A DNA stretch of 64,000 nucleotides from the NCBI RefSeq assembly GCF_019431375.1, contig NZ_CP080267.1, positions 1 through 64,000 of the forward strand. Direction: 5' to 3'. The translations under genes were made by a program, and so were the position numbers. Shown here in pieces: positions 1 to 8,213 of the stretch. Position 1 is the stretch's first letter, and the number at the start of each line of letters is the position of its first letter. A model generated the notes under the pieces. It made no database searches, was not told the DNA's origin, and worked only from the letters and a program-made list of their open reading frames with translations. This DNA is from Alcanivorax sp. (GTDB lineage: Bacteria; Pseudomonadota; Gammaproteobacteria; Pseudomonadales; Alcanivoracaceae).

Positions 1-63
1 CAGGTAAATACGCCATCAGGAATTGATCCGGGCAAAACGATGATTTTCGCTCGGACCCGTTCG

Positions 64-98
64 AGGCCGCCTCCTGACCGGGGCGGCCTTTTCCTTTC
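64..98 (+). terminator. Rho-independent terminator of an upstream gene
   Basis: An 8-bp GC-rich stem (AGGCCGCC at 64-71, GGCGGCCT at 82-89) is followed by a T-rich run. It should end a + strand transcript that enters from outside the window, and it separates that unit from the convergent gene at 113-445. Confidence 0.7.
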
Positions 99-112
99 AG
101 GCTGGCTTGCGT

Positions 113-445
113 TCAGGTGCAGTAGCGACCGTACTGGCTTAGCGCCTTGCTGCTGTGTGGATCCACAAGATCCACCCATACCTGCATGGAAGCCTGATCC
201 CGGGTGTTCTGCAATTTGGTGAAGTCGCCAGCGACAATATTGCCTTTCAGGGTGTCGCCCGCCTCGGGAGTGGTGCCGTCCAGTTGCTTGACCAGCACCA
301 TGCCGCCGCGAGTGTTGAGCAGCATGTATTCGCAGCTCTGACTGAGGATGACGGTGGCCTGTTGTTGGTTGGCCTGTGCTGTCTGTCCGAGCAACATACA
401 ACCCGCCAGACCGGCACCGAGCAGATGCAGTTTGAATGCTGACAT
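113..445 (-). CDS. Small secreted protein of unknown function
   Basis: A 110-residue protein with a clear Sec signal peptide: a basic start, a hydrophobic stretch rich in Leu, Ala and Gly, and a probable cut after the AQA near residue 25. The mature part of about 85 residues has only two cysteines (in SQSCEY and in RYCT at the C-terminus), which could form a disulfide in the periplasm. The ATG is preceded by a good ribosome binding site (AAGGAAGGGA on the minus strand). I recognise no family. The gene stands alone, with a terminator converging on it from the left. Periplasmic location is inferred from the signal peptide; no function can be assigned. Confidence 0.75.
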   Translation of the reverse strand: MSAFKLHLLGAGLAGCMLLGQTAQANQQQATVILSQSCEYMLLNTRGGMVLVKQLDGTTPEAGDTLKGNIVAGDFTKLQNTRDQASMQVWVDLVDPHSSKALSQYGRYCT

Positions 446-717
446 GGTGATCCCTTCCTTTTTTATTGTTACACCTACACCTTACTTCGGCGCACCAGCC
501 CGGCCTGTTGTGCAACGGCAGTAAAGCTGTAACCGGGGTGTAGTGTTTTTTTACATTCCATCGACCTTCGATGGTGGCACAGACAATGTCACTGCAACAT
601 CATCGTTATGTCTCTTTATGCAGTAGGGAATTCGGGCGATTAAAACCGATTTGAGTAGTAGGAAAGACATGGCTGAATCGGAAGATGCAGACTGGGTCAG
701 ACGTGGGGATCTGAGAC
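446..717. other. Intergenic region with one perfect inverted repeat
   Basis: No convincing gene is present. The part next to 445 must hold the promoter of the small secreted gene. A perfect 7-bp inverted repeat (CCATCGA at 558-564, TCGATGG at 568-574) lies beside a T-run at 546-552. The T-run is on the wrong side for a + strand terminator, so this may be an operator-like palindrome. Confidence 0.4.
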
Positions 718-749
718 AAAAAAGCCGCACCCGAAGGTGCGGCTTTTTT
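718..749. terminator. Bidirectional Rho-independent terminator
   Basis: AAAAAA, then stem GCCGCACC, loop CGAA, stem GGTGCGGC, then TTTTTT. It lies 26 bp beyond the stop codon of the acyl-CoA dehydrogenase gene on the minus strand and can work in both directions. Confidence 0.9.
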
Positions 750-774
750 GTTGGCAAGACTGCCAGGAGACGGG

Positions 775-1980
775 TTATTTCAGCTCCTTGGAGCTTAGAC
801 CCAGCACCCGACGGGCGATGACCAGTTGCTGAATTTGCTGAGTGCCTTCGAAGATATCCAGAATCTTCGAGTCGCGAGCCCACTTTTCCAGCAATTCGTC
901 TTCGGTGTAGCCGATGCTACCGGCCAGTTCCACGCAGCGCAGGGTGATCTGATTGCCCACTCGCCCGGCCTTGGCCTTGCAGATGGAGGCTTCCAGGGTA
1001 TTGGCCTTTTTGTTGTCGGCCATCCAGGCGGCTTTCACTGCCAGCCAGTAGGCCGCTTCCCAGTCCGCTTCCATCCGGTAGATTTCTGCTTCCACTGCGG
1101 AGCAGTTGTCCACCGGCTTGCCGTAATCATAGGTCATGCTGTCTTTCAGCAATTCCTTGATGCGTTCCAGGGAGGCTTTGGCACAGCCGATGGCCATGGC
1201 GGCCACCAGCGGGCGGGTGTTGTCGAAGGTCTCCATGACCCCGGCAAAGCCCTTCTTGGTATCGATTTCCGGGCTGCCCAGCAGGTTTTCCGCCGGTACA
1301 CGGCAGTCGATGAAGTTGATGGCGGCGGTGTCGGAAGCGCGGATGCCCAGCTTTTTCTCCAGCCGCGCCAGCTCCATGCCCGGGGTGCCCCAGTCCACCA
1401 CAAACGACTTGATGGCCGCGCGGCCCAGTTTCGGATCCAGTGACGCCCACACCACCACACAGTCGGCCCGGGACCCAGAGGTCACATAGATCTTCTCGCC
1501 GTTCAGCACATAGTGATCACCGTCTTTCTTTGCGGTGGTGCGAATGGCAGCGGAATCGGAGCCGCAGCTGGGTTCGGTGATGGCCATGGCGGCCCACTTG
1601 CCCTTGAAGCGTTCCAGCTGCTCGTCGTTGGCCACCGCAGCGATAGCCGCATTGCCCAGGCCCTGACGGGGCATGGCCAGCAGGAAGCCGGTATCGCCGT
1701 AGCACATTTCCATTGCGCCCAGGCAAACGCCCATATTGGCGCCGTTCTTCACGCTGCCGTCGTCCTGCACCTTGCCGCTACCGGTGGTGGCAGCGCCGGC
1801 GGAGTTGGCCGGGTCACCTTCGTTGAAGCCATCCAGCACCGACGCCAGCATATCCAGCTCTTTCGGATATTCGTGCTCGCCACGGTCATACTTGCGCGAG
1901 ATCGGGCGGAGGGTGCTCTGGGCCACCTGATAGGCATTGTTGATCAGGGGTTTGAACTTCTTGGGAATTTCGATATTCAT
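775..1980 (-). CDS. Acyl-CoA dehydrogenase, catalytically complete
   Basis: A 401-residue FAD-dependent acyl-CoA dehydrogenase, the first oxidation step of fatty-acid beta-oxidation in the cytoplasm. The FAD-binding signature AITEPSCGSD with the downstream LNGEKIYVTSGS is present, and near the C-terminus DIFEGTQQIQ carries Glu378 at the position of the catalytic base of medium-chain enzymes (Glu376). The ATG has a strong site (AAGGAGGGA) that overlaps the stop codon of the upstream dehydrogenase gene, so the two are translated from one message. The terminator at 718-749 ends the operon. Chain-length preference cannot be read from the sequence. Confidence 0.93.
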   Translation of the reverse strand: MNIEIPKKFKPLINNAYQVAQSTLRPISRKYDRGEHEYPKELDMLASVLDGFNEGDPANSAGAATTGSGKVQDDGSVKNGANMGVCLGAMEMCYGDTGFLLAMPRQGLGNAAIAAVANDEQLERFKGKWAAMAITEPSCGSDSAAIRTTAKKDGDHYVLNGEKIYVTSGSRADCVVVWASLDPKLGRAAIKSFVVDWGTPGMELARLEKKLGIRASDTAAINFIDCRVPAENLLGSPEIDTKKGFAGVMETFDNTRPLVAAMAIGCAKASLERIKELLKDSMTYDYGKPVDNCSAVEAEIYRMEADWEAAYWLAVKAAWMADNKKANTLEASICKAKAGRVGNQITLRCVELAGSIGYTEDELLEKWARDSKILDIFEGTQQIQQLVIARRVLGLSSKELK

Positions 1981-1994
1981 GGTTGTCTCCCTCC

Positions 1995-3302
1995 TTACAG
2001 GTGCAGGCCGCCAAAGGCGACACCGATGGCACGCAGATCCCGGTACCAGCGCTCCACCGGGTATTCATGGGTGAAGCCGTGACCGCCCAGCAATTGCACG
2101 CCGTCGGTGCCGATCTTCATGGCCTTGTCCTTGACCAGGGTGCGGGCCAGGTGCGCCTCGCGCTGGAAGGACTTGCCCTGTTCGGCACGGCTGGCCGCGC
2201 GGTAGGTGAGCATGCGCATGGAATCCAGCTCGATGGCGATGTCGGCGATCATGAAAGCCACCGCTTGGCGGTAACTGATGGGTTCGCCAAAGGCGGTGCG
2301 CTCGTTGCAGTAGGGCACCACATAGTCGAGCACGGACTGACAGGTACCAATGGCCAGGGCACACCAGGCCAGGGTACCCAGGTCCACAAAGGCGCGGTAA
2401 TCGAAATCACCGTTACCCAGGCGGTTTTCCACCGGTACGCGCACATTGTCCAGTTTCAATGGACGCTGGCCGCTGGCGCGGATACCCATGGCGGGGTCAT
2501 CGCCTGCCACCAGACCTTCGCTGCCACCTTCCACGATGAACACGGCGGGGCCGTCATCGGTCTGGGCGGCCACCAGGAAGATTTCTGCTTCGGCGGCCAG
2601 CGGCACCAGGGATTTTTCGCCGTTGAGTACATAGCTGTCACCGTCCTTTTTGGCGGTGGTCTTGAGTGCCATGGGGTCGAACAGCGGATAGGGTTCGCAC
2701 ACAGCGATGGTGGCCTTGGGGGGGCTCTCTTCCGCGAAGGTGCTCAGGTACTTGTCCTGCTGTTGAGCGGTGCCCCACTGGGTGAGGGCATTGGCCACAC
2801 CCATGGGAGCAAGGATGGCCACGGCCTGGCCCATGTCACCGTGGGCCAGGTCTTCGGCCACCAGCATGCTGGTCACGGTGGAGCGCTCGGTGGCGGCGCC
2901 GCCCAGGGATTCCGGTACGGCAAAATAGTTGAGCCCCAGTTCCAGCGCCTGGGCAATCACCTCGTCGCTGGTCTTCTGGGTGGCGTCAGCTTCTTCCGCC
3001 TTGTCACGCAATACATCACGGGCAAAGGACTGCACGCTGTCGCGAATCATCTGTTGTTCATCGGTGATGCTCAGATCGAACAGATCGCGGGTGTGGCCCG
3101 GTGCGTTCAGCCGTTCAGGCTTGTTGCCCGGGTTGCTGGACTTGAAAGTGCGGGCAGTGGTGGTGAGCACCTGAAAGCCGCTTTTGGTGAGCGTGTAGGC
3201 AAGCCGTTCCACGGTCTTGCGCATGCCGATCTTGTCCAGCACTTCCGAGCTGGCCAGACGGTTAAGCGCGGTAAGCGCGTAACCAACTGCATCTTTTGCC
3301 AT
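1995..3302 (-). CDS. Acyl-CoA dehydrogenase paralogue lacking the usual catalytic Glu
   Basis: A 435-residue acyl-CoA dehydrogenase-fold protein, first gene of a two-gene operon. The N-terminal helical domain (FAVPESLGGAATE), the middle beta-domain (LNGEKSLVPLAAEAE) and the C-terminal helical motif NERTAFGEPISYRQA are all recognisable. The region matching DIFEGTQQIQ in the neighbour reads AIGVAFGGLHL and the protein ends there, so the usual catalytic Glu is replaced (Phe430 in a simple alignment) and the last helix is missing. It may be an inactive partner of a heteromeric enzyme or use another base. The FAD-side motif (VCEPYPLFDP) is also atypical. Start is the ATG at 3302. Confidence 0.85.
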   Translation of the reverse strand: MAKDAVGYALTALNRLASSEVLDKIGMRKTVERLAYTLTKSGFQVLTTTARTFKSSNPGNKPERLNAPGHTRDLFDLSITDEQQMIRDSVQSFARDVLRDKAEEADATQKTSDEVIAQALELGLNYFAVPESLGGAATERSTVTSMLVAEDLAHGDMGQAVAILAPMGVANALTQWGTAQQQDKYLSTFAEESPPKATIAVCEPYPLFDPMALKTTAKKDGDSYVLNGEKSLVPLAAEAEIFLVAAQTDDGPAVFIVEGGSEGLVAGDDPAMGIRASGQRPLKLDNVRVPVENRLGNGDFDYRAFVDLGTLAWCALAIGTCQSVLDYVVPYCNERTAFGEPISYRQAVAFMIADIAIELDSMRMLTYRAASRAEQGKSFQREAHLARTLVKDKAMKIGTDGVQLLGGHGFTHEYPVERWYRDLRAIGVAFGGLHL

Positions 3303-3452
3303 GAGAGTTCGCCTCGTTGTTGTGTCTATTGCACTCGATTATGGACCGGAAGGGCTCAGTCACATTGACCAGTGTGACCGATGGGTCGGGCCAAGTAGCA
3401 ACACGTCGGCGCCAAAGGCCTGGTAACTCCGGGCGGTGAAGGGTACGGGAGG

Positions 3453-3613
3453 GAGCTACGAGCTACGAGCTACGAGCTACGAGCTACGAGCTACGAGCTA
3501 CGAGCTACGAGCTACGAGCTACGAGCTACGAGCTACGAGCTACGAGCTACGAGCTACGAGCTACGAGCTACGAGCTACGAGCTACGAGCTACGAGCTACG
3601 AGCTACGAGCTAC
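3453..3613 (+). repeat. Heptamer tandem array (GAGCTAC)23
   Basis: Exactly 161 bp, 23 perfect head-to-tail copies of GAGCTAC. Three units (21 bp) read through as the heptapeptide ELRATSY without a stop on the + strand, while the minus strand has a TAG in every 21 bp. I see no start signal that would make it a gene. It lies upstream of the acyl-CoA dehydrogenase operon and is followed by the conserved spacer and hairpins. Confidence 0.95.
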
Positions 3614-3900
3614 GCTCGTTGGATAGGGAAAGACTGGAAAGTTCCTCGTAGTCCGCAATTTCTACGAAGCCGCTGTGGGAGCTATGCTTGTCCCCCAGGG
3701 GATCTGCGACATGCGAACCGCGCTTGCGCGGACATCGACCGCAGGGCGATCAGGAATCTCAGAGCTCGACAGGTCTATCCAAACCATTCCGATCCGGTGT
3801 CACCCCAATCCTATTCGCCATGCGAGCATGGCTCCAACGGGGGGAGGGTGGCTGCACTGGTGGCCAAATCGCGCCGCGAGCGACGCTCCTACAGCCCAGG
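3614..3900 (+). repeat. Conserved spacer plus REP-like hairpin cluster
   Basis: The spacer (TTGGATAGGGAAAG, CTGGAAAGTTCC, TTTCTACGAAGCCGCTG) matches those at 14189, 35722 and 62940. It leads into GTGGGAG, a first hairpin enlarged by an insertion containing TCCCCCAGGGGA, then GCGAAC, a second hairpin CCGCGC-TT-GCGCGG (3718-3731) and a third ATCGACC-GCA-GGGCGAT (3734-3750). Inverted REP heads follow at about 3813-3839 and 3862-3895. Together this fills the intergenic space up to the terminator-like hairpin at 3914. Confidence 0.8.
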
Positions 3901-3913
3901 TCGTACCGTTGAG

Positions 3914-3954
3914 CGCGGGCAGGGCATCATCCGATTAGCACGGCCCAACCCGCG
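3914..3954 (-). terminator. Terminator-like hairpin downstream of cti
   Basis: CGCGGGCAGGGC (3914-3925) pairs with GCCCAACCCGCG (3943-3954). A near-identical hairpin with a T-run lies downstream of the GMC oxidoreductase gene at 14480-14520. Here the T-run on the minus strand is poor, so termination may be weak or Rho-assisted. Confidence 0.5.
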
Positions 3955-3987
3955 TTGCAGCTTGTCGCTTGAAGCTTGCAGCTGCTT

Positions 3988-6315
3988 TTAAAGATTCTCG
4001 TAGCGATTCATATCCAGAATCCCGGCCTCGGTAGGCTCGTGTTCTCCCAGGTACCGGGTCAGGTCGTGGAAGTAGGTCCAGAACTGTGGGTGAGTACGGC
4101 GGATGCCGAAGCGGGCGGTCAGTACCGTGAAATCCTTTTCTTTCTTGACCGCCTGCATGGCTGTCACGAACTCATCTACCTCATCCGCTTTCACGTTGAA
4201 CATGAAGTTGGGGTAGCTGGCCAGAACCCCGGGGTAGATCGTCAGGGTATCGAGGTGAGGCTGGTAGCGCAGCGATTCCCCCAGCATGAAGGCCACATTG
4301 GTGTGGGCCCGATTGCGAATCAGGGTGTAGATTTCCCGCTCGCCGTTTTCGTTTTCTACCCGCAGCATGGTGACCTCTGGCATGAAGTTCACGACTGTCA
4401 GATCCTGTGCCAGGGTAGAGGCAATACCGACCAGGGAGGTTTCCGGTTTTTTTAACCAGTCAGCAATATCATTGCGTCGGCAGTCTTCTCCATCGCAACG
4501 ATTGATTGGATCCGGACGGGCGTTGATGGTGGCAAAACGTTTCAGCAGGCCATCGTTGAATTCATTGACCGGGGTATTGGTCTGGTACTGGATGCCAGTG
4601 GGATGTTTGGTATCCACAGATGCATAGCTCACATACAGGCGCAGTTTACCGGTGTTCTGATACCAGTTGTCCACCACCGGCTTGCGCAGTTCGCGGGGGA
4701 AGTAGCGCAGGGTATTCTGTTCCGCGCCATTGCGAATCAGGTCGAAGTACAGGCGGGTCTGGGCCTGGTGGGAAACGGAACCAAACACATTGAAGTTCAC
4801 CACCAGGTTGTAATAGCTGCGCTCGAACAAGGGATAATCCATTACCCAGGTGGTCAGTGGCAGGTCACCAATCAGCCCCTTGCGCACCGAGGCATTATCG
4901 TGGTGCCGGAAGATGGTCAGCAGGGCGTTGCGGTTTTCACCGTCGCCATCCCAGAGGCTTTCCCAGGTGGGACCTTGAGGGTCTTTTTCGCCGTAGGCCT
5001 GGTGCCGGGCGCTGAGATAATCGTTGCGGTTGCCACTGTACTTGAGCCACTGGGGGCCCAGTGCCAGCAGCTCGTCATCCTGACCTGGCAGACCAAGCAG
5101 GCCACTGACCTTGCCGCGATAATTGACGTCGGTGATATAGAGGTCGTGGTCCGGATCCTGGAACACGGCCCAGAAGTGATCGCGTATCACATCGGTAGCT
5201 ATCTGGCCCCGGCAAACCGGTCCGCGAATAAAGGTGCGGACAAAATATTCCGCTTCATCCAGCATGAACTGGTAACGGGCCCGTGGGGGAATATCAGCAA
5301 AGGTCTGAAAGGGGTTGGCGCGTTGGTCGTAGCTGTAGCCCGGTAGTGTTTCCACTTCCCAGTGGCCGGCAAAGAACTGTTCACGGGTGCGAGCCAGTTT
5401 TTTGTCATTGAGGGGGAAGGTGATGTGAGTCTTGTGTACCAGGCTGCCGCGCACCGGCGCCAGCCGGTACCAGAAGTGCTCGGGAGGCATATCATTGGGG
5501 CGCACGCTCTCTATCGGCTTCACAGGCTCGCCCGGTGGTGTGCTGGAGCGGTGCAGCTTGAAGAAATGATCCGGCTTGTTGCCACTGCCATCGTCGAAAT
5601 AGAGGTGGGCCAGGAACAGGTGTTCATAGAGCCAGCGGGCCACCAGTTGATGACGTTTGTCTTGCTGGTTCAGCATGTTTTCCCAGGCTCGGATCTGACG
5701 TTGTTCGTCGTCCGACAGACCGAAGGTCTGGTAAGACAACGGGGCGCCTTGCTTCAGCCACTGGCTGACCATGGCGAATTCCTGGTCGGTGAGGCCGGTG
5801 ACGGCCAGGGGCATGCCGCCCATGGGATGTTTGTCGGCGTAGTCGGAAAATTCCTCGGGCCGGGGACAGGTATTGACTCGCTGCAATCCCAGGGAGATGT
5901 CATCCGGTAATTTTTCGTTGTTGCCAAAACGGTGTTCTTTGCCCAGTTCAAGCATGTTGTAGAGCAGTGATGACTTCATGCCGTCGGTGCTGTCGATGAC
6001 GGAAAAGAAATCCTTCTCGCGCCATTGCGCGGTGGTCAGCGCGTCCTGAAAAAGGCGGGTAGGGGCCACGGATTCGGTGCGGGCACCGTTGTAGACCTTG
6101 TCCTTGCTGGCGCCGCGATCCATGCCTTCGGGTGCTTCCAGCTTTAGTTGGCAGGGGGCGTCATAGCAGCCGTGGCAGGCCAGACATTTGCTTTCAAAAA
6201 TTGGCTGGATATCGGCCTGGTAACTGAGGGGGCGTTCGGCTGCGGTAACGGGAGAAAGCAAGAAAAACACGCAGAGCACATTCAGACGAACCAGATATCG
6301 CTGCAATAAGATCAT
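3988..6315 (-). CDS. cti: Fatty acid cis/trans isomerase
   Basis: A 775-residue protein matching the periplasmic Cti enzymes of Pseudomonas and relatives (about 766 residues) over its full length. Cti converts cis to trans unsaturated phospholipid acyl chains without energy input, stiffening the membrane under solvent or heat stress. A signal peptide ends near residue 26 (SPVTAA). A single c-type haem site CLACH lies at residues 44-48, followed by a further Cys pair at 50 and 55, as in the family. No co-transcribed partner is evident. In a hydrocarbon-exposed bacterium it fits solvent tolerance; Cti is usually constitutive. Confidence 0.93.
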   Translation of the reverse strand: MILLQRYLVRLNVLCVFFLLSPVTAAERPLSYQADIQPIFESKCLACHGCYDAPCQLKLEAPEGMDRGASKDKVYNGARTESVAPTRLFQDALTTAQWREKDFFSVIDSTDGMKSSLLYNMLELGKEHRFGNNEKLPDDISLGLQRVNTCPRPEEFSDYADKHPMGGMPLAVTGLTDQEFAMVSQWLKQGAPLSYQTFGLSDDEQRQIRAWENMLNQQDKRHQLVARWLYEHLFLAHLYFDDGSGNKPDHFFKLHRSSTPPGEPVKPIESVRPNDMPPEHFWYRLAPVRGSLVHKTHITFPLNDKKLARTREQFFAGHWEVETLPGYSYDQRANPFQTFADIPPRARYQFMLDEAEYFVRTFIRGPVCRGQIATDVIRDHFWAVFQDPDHDLYITDVNYRGKVSGLLGLPGQDDELLALGPQWLKYSGNRNDYLSARHQAYGEKDPQGPTWESLWDGDGENRNALLTIFRHHDNASVRKGLIGDLPLTTWVMDYPLFERSYYNLVVNFNVFGSVSHQAQTRLYFDLIRNGAEQNTLRYFPRELRKPVVDNWYQNTGKLRLYVSYASVDTKHPTGIQYQTNTPVNEFNDGLLKRFATINARPDPINRCDGEDCRRNDIADWLKKPETSLVGIASTLAQDLTVVNFMPEVTMLRVENENGEREIYTLIRNRAHTNVAFMLGESLRYQPHLDTLTIYPGVLASYPNFMFNVKADEVDEFVTAMQAVKKEKDFTVLTARFGIRRTHPQFWTYFHDLTRYLGEHEPTEAGILDMNRYENL

Positions 6316-6426
6316 TTCACTGTCTCCCTGTGAATTTGAATCAGTCTAGAGGTGCCAGAAGAGAGTGGCTACGGTTGCGGAGTCGGGTGAGCGCAAACCT
6401 TGTAAAAGCGGATTTCGCAGGGTGAA

Positions 6427-6888
6427 TCAGAACATGGGTACCATGGTGGCGGCCCAGCCTATCAATACGGCGATAACTGCCGCGGCAGTGAGCTGATGGC
6501 GAAGCTGGCGGTACCAGCCAGGCAAGGCCTCGGTGAACACCATCTGTTCAGTGCCCCAGACAAATACCAGCCCTGCGGCAAGCATGGGCAAGGAAAATTC
6601 CAGCGGCAGAAGCAGCGCAAACCAGCCCAGCACCGCCGGCATGATGCCGAACAGCAGGGTGGGGAACTGGTTGCCGCGATCAAATTGATTCAGTGCTCGG
6701 CCCCAATGTACCGCGCCCAGGAAGGCAATGATGATGGCGGCGTAGGCGGCAACGCCTTGTAGGGCCCACTCGCGGCAGGCATCCATCCAGGCCAGAAATG
6801 CCAGGCCGTAAAAGGGAATCAGCCCGCCATAGGCCAGCCAGCGAGCGCGACGGATGTTGTTGTCGGTGTGAGAGCCCAAGGCGGTCAT
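6427..6888 (-). CDS. DUF3429 small membrane protein
   Basis: A 153-residue protein with four or five hydrophobic helices (around residues 18-35, 44-62, 75-93, 97-112 and 132-150). The pattern IPFYGLAFLAW with GAVHWGRAL is typical of DUF3429 inner-membrane proteins, whose function is unknown. It lies 58 bp downstream of the DUF1643 gene on the same strand and may share its transcript. Confidence 0.8.
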   Translation of the reverse strand: MTALGSHTDNNIRRARWLAYGGLIPFYGLAFLAWMDACREWALQGVAAYAAIIIAFLGAVHWGRALNQFDRGNQFPTLLFGIMPAVLGWFALLLPLEFSLPMLAAGLVFVWGTEQMVFTEALPGWYRQLRHQLTAAAVIAVLIGWAATMVPMF

Positions 6889-6946
6889 CCATGACGTGAA
6901 ATATTGCTCTTATTATCTTGCCGCTGGAGTGAAGGTCAGGACAAGG

Positions 6947-7438
6947 CTATTCCTGGTGCCAGGGCCGGGCAGTCAGGTGTTTGGGAAGATAAAGCGGGTG
7001 AGCCGGTTCTCCGGAACCGTTAAGGCGGATGCAATGCATGGCTGGCAACTGGGCCGACACGGCGCGGGCCCGGTCCATGAAACGGCCATGGTTGCCCCAG
7101 GCGGCCACTACCAGATCCGCCTGGCGGGCCAGCTTGCGCAGCCACAGATCGTTTTTCGGGCCCACCGGGTCGCCAGCGGCAAACAGGTCGTCCGGGTAGG
7201 TGGCCCGGTAGGCAAACAGGTTGGCCACGCACAGGCCGGAGTAGCCCCAGTCCCGGGCGAAGCCCATGCAGCGGCGGATGGTCGGGTCATCCTGGCGATG
7301 GTCGGCGGTGGACGGATTGAGGCCGATCAACAGCAGAAAATCATCGCCTGGCCCCCAGTGTCGCCACAGGGCATAGCGGTACTGGCGGCATCGGGAGAAA
7401 TTGGCGCCACGGTGCAGGGTAGGGGTGGTCTTGGTCAT
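6947..7438 (-). CDS. DUF1643 domain protein
   Basis: A 163-residue soluble protein with the DUF1643 hallmarks: LIGLNPSTAD near residues 38-47, DPTIRRCMGFARDWGYSGL, and the VAAWGNHG motif near the middle of the C-terminal half. DUF1643 proteins are widespread in bacteria; their biochemical role is not established, and the fold is thought to resemble uracil-DNA-glycosylase-like enzymes. It is divergent from the nitroreductase gene across 56 bp that must hold both promoters. Confidence 0.85.
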   Translation of the reverse strand: MTKTTPTLHRGANFSRCRQYRYALWRHWGPGDDFLLLIGLNPSTADHRQDDPTIRRCMGFARDWGYSGLCVANLFAYRATYPDDLFAAGDPVGPKNDLWLRKLARQADLVVAAWGNHGRFMDRARAVSAQLPAMHCIRLNGSGEPAHPLYLPKHLTARPWHQE

Positions 7439-7494
7439 GGCCGGGTATTGTAGGTATCTGCCATGATATGGCCAGCTTCAAACAGGAGAGGGTC

Positions 7495-8211
7495 ATGGAA
7501 TTCAGTGAGGTGATCCGCGCACGTCACAGCGTGCGTGCCTTTACCGATCAGCCGGTCAGCGATGATCAGCTGCAAGCGTTGCTCAACCTTGCCACCACGG
7601 CACCGAGCTGGTCCAACACCCAGCCTTATCAGATCGCTATCGCCCGTGGAAAAGTGCTGGAGAGTCTGCGCCAGGAGTTGCCGCCGCGTTTTGACAAACT
7701 GGCGGCGCTGCAGAAGGCGCCCATGGTGAAAAAGGTCTTGGCCTGGTTACGCAAGGACGGCATTCCCGATGGGGATTTCCGTCCGGTGGTGGACTACCCG
7801 GAGGATCTGCAGCCGCGCCGGGTTGCCACCGGCCGGGGTCTTTATGACTTGCTGGATATCGGCCGGCAGGATAAACAGGCGCGCCATGAACAGATGCGCG
7901 ACAACTTCCGGTTCTTCAACGCCCCGGTGGCGATTTTTGTCTTCATCCATGAAGGACTGGGTGTTTACAGTGCCCTGGATGCAGGGATCTTTCTGCAGAA
8001 TCTGATGCTGGCTGCCACCGATGCCGGTCTCGGCACCTGTGCCCAGGGAGCGTTGGGCCTGTGGCGTTCGCCGTTGGAGCAGCATTTCCACTTGCCGGAT
8101 AACTACAAGCTGCTGTGTGGACTGTCGCTGGGCTACGAGGCGGATACCCGGATCAATCAGTTCCGGCCGGATCGTCAGCCCCTCAGCGAACTGCTGATCA
8201 AGGAAAAATAA
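7495..8211 (+). CDS. Nitroreductase family oxidoreductase
   Basis: An FMN-dependent nitroreductase of about 238 residues. The N-terminal IRARHSVRAF motif binds the FMN phosphate, ATTAPSWSNTQPY is the second flavin contact region, and GIFLQNLMLAATDAGLGTC is the conserved C-terminal helix. Such enzymes reduce nitro compounds, quinones or flavins with NAD(P)H. I chose the ATG at 7495 over the in-frame ATG at 7468 because only it has a ribosome binding site (AGGAG at 7484-7488). It converges with the unknown gene at 8214. Confidence 0.9.
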   Translation: MEFSEVIRARHSVRAFTDQPVSDDQLQALLNLATTAPSWSNTQPYQIAIARGKVLESLRQELPPRFDKLAALQKAPMVKKVLAWLRKDGIPDGDFRPVVDYPEDLQPRRVATGRGLYDLLDIGRQDKQARHEQMRDNFRFFNAPVAIFVFIHEGLGVYSALDAGIFLQNLMLAATDAGLGTCAQGALGLWRSPLEQHFHLPDNYKLLCGLSLGYEADTRINQFRPDRQPLSELLIKEK

Positions 8212-8213
8212 CG

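Noticed and set aside
826..1443. Long open frames opposite the acyl-CoA dehydrogenases (also 1983-3368, 11075-12115, 14535-15818, 38503-40254).
   Set aside because: They are shadows of real genes in GC-rich DNA, with no signal for translation and no family resemblance.
3436..3651. An open frame encoding a (SYELRAT)n heptapeptide repeat across the GAGCTAC arrays (also at 35487-35786 and 62749-62952).
   Set aside because: Seven-base units always read open in this direction because no stop can occur. There is no ribosome binding site or shared start between sites, and the array length is not kept in frame with any neighbour.
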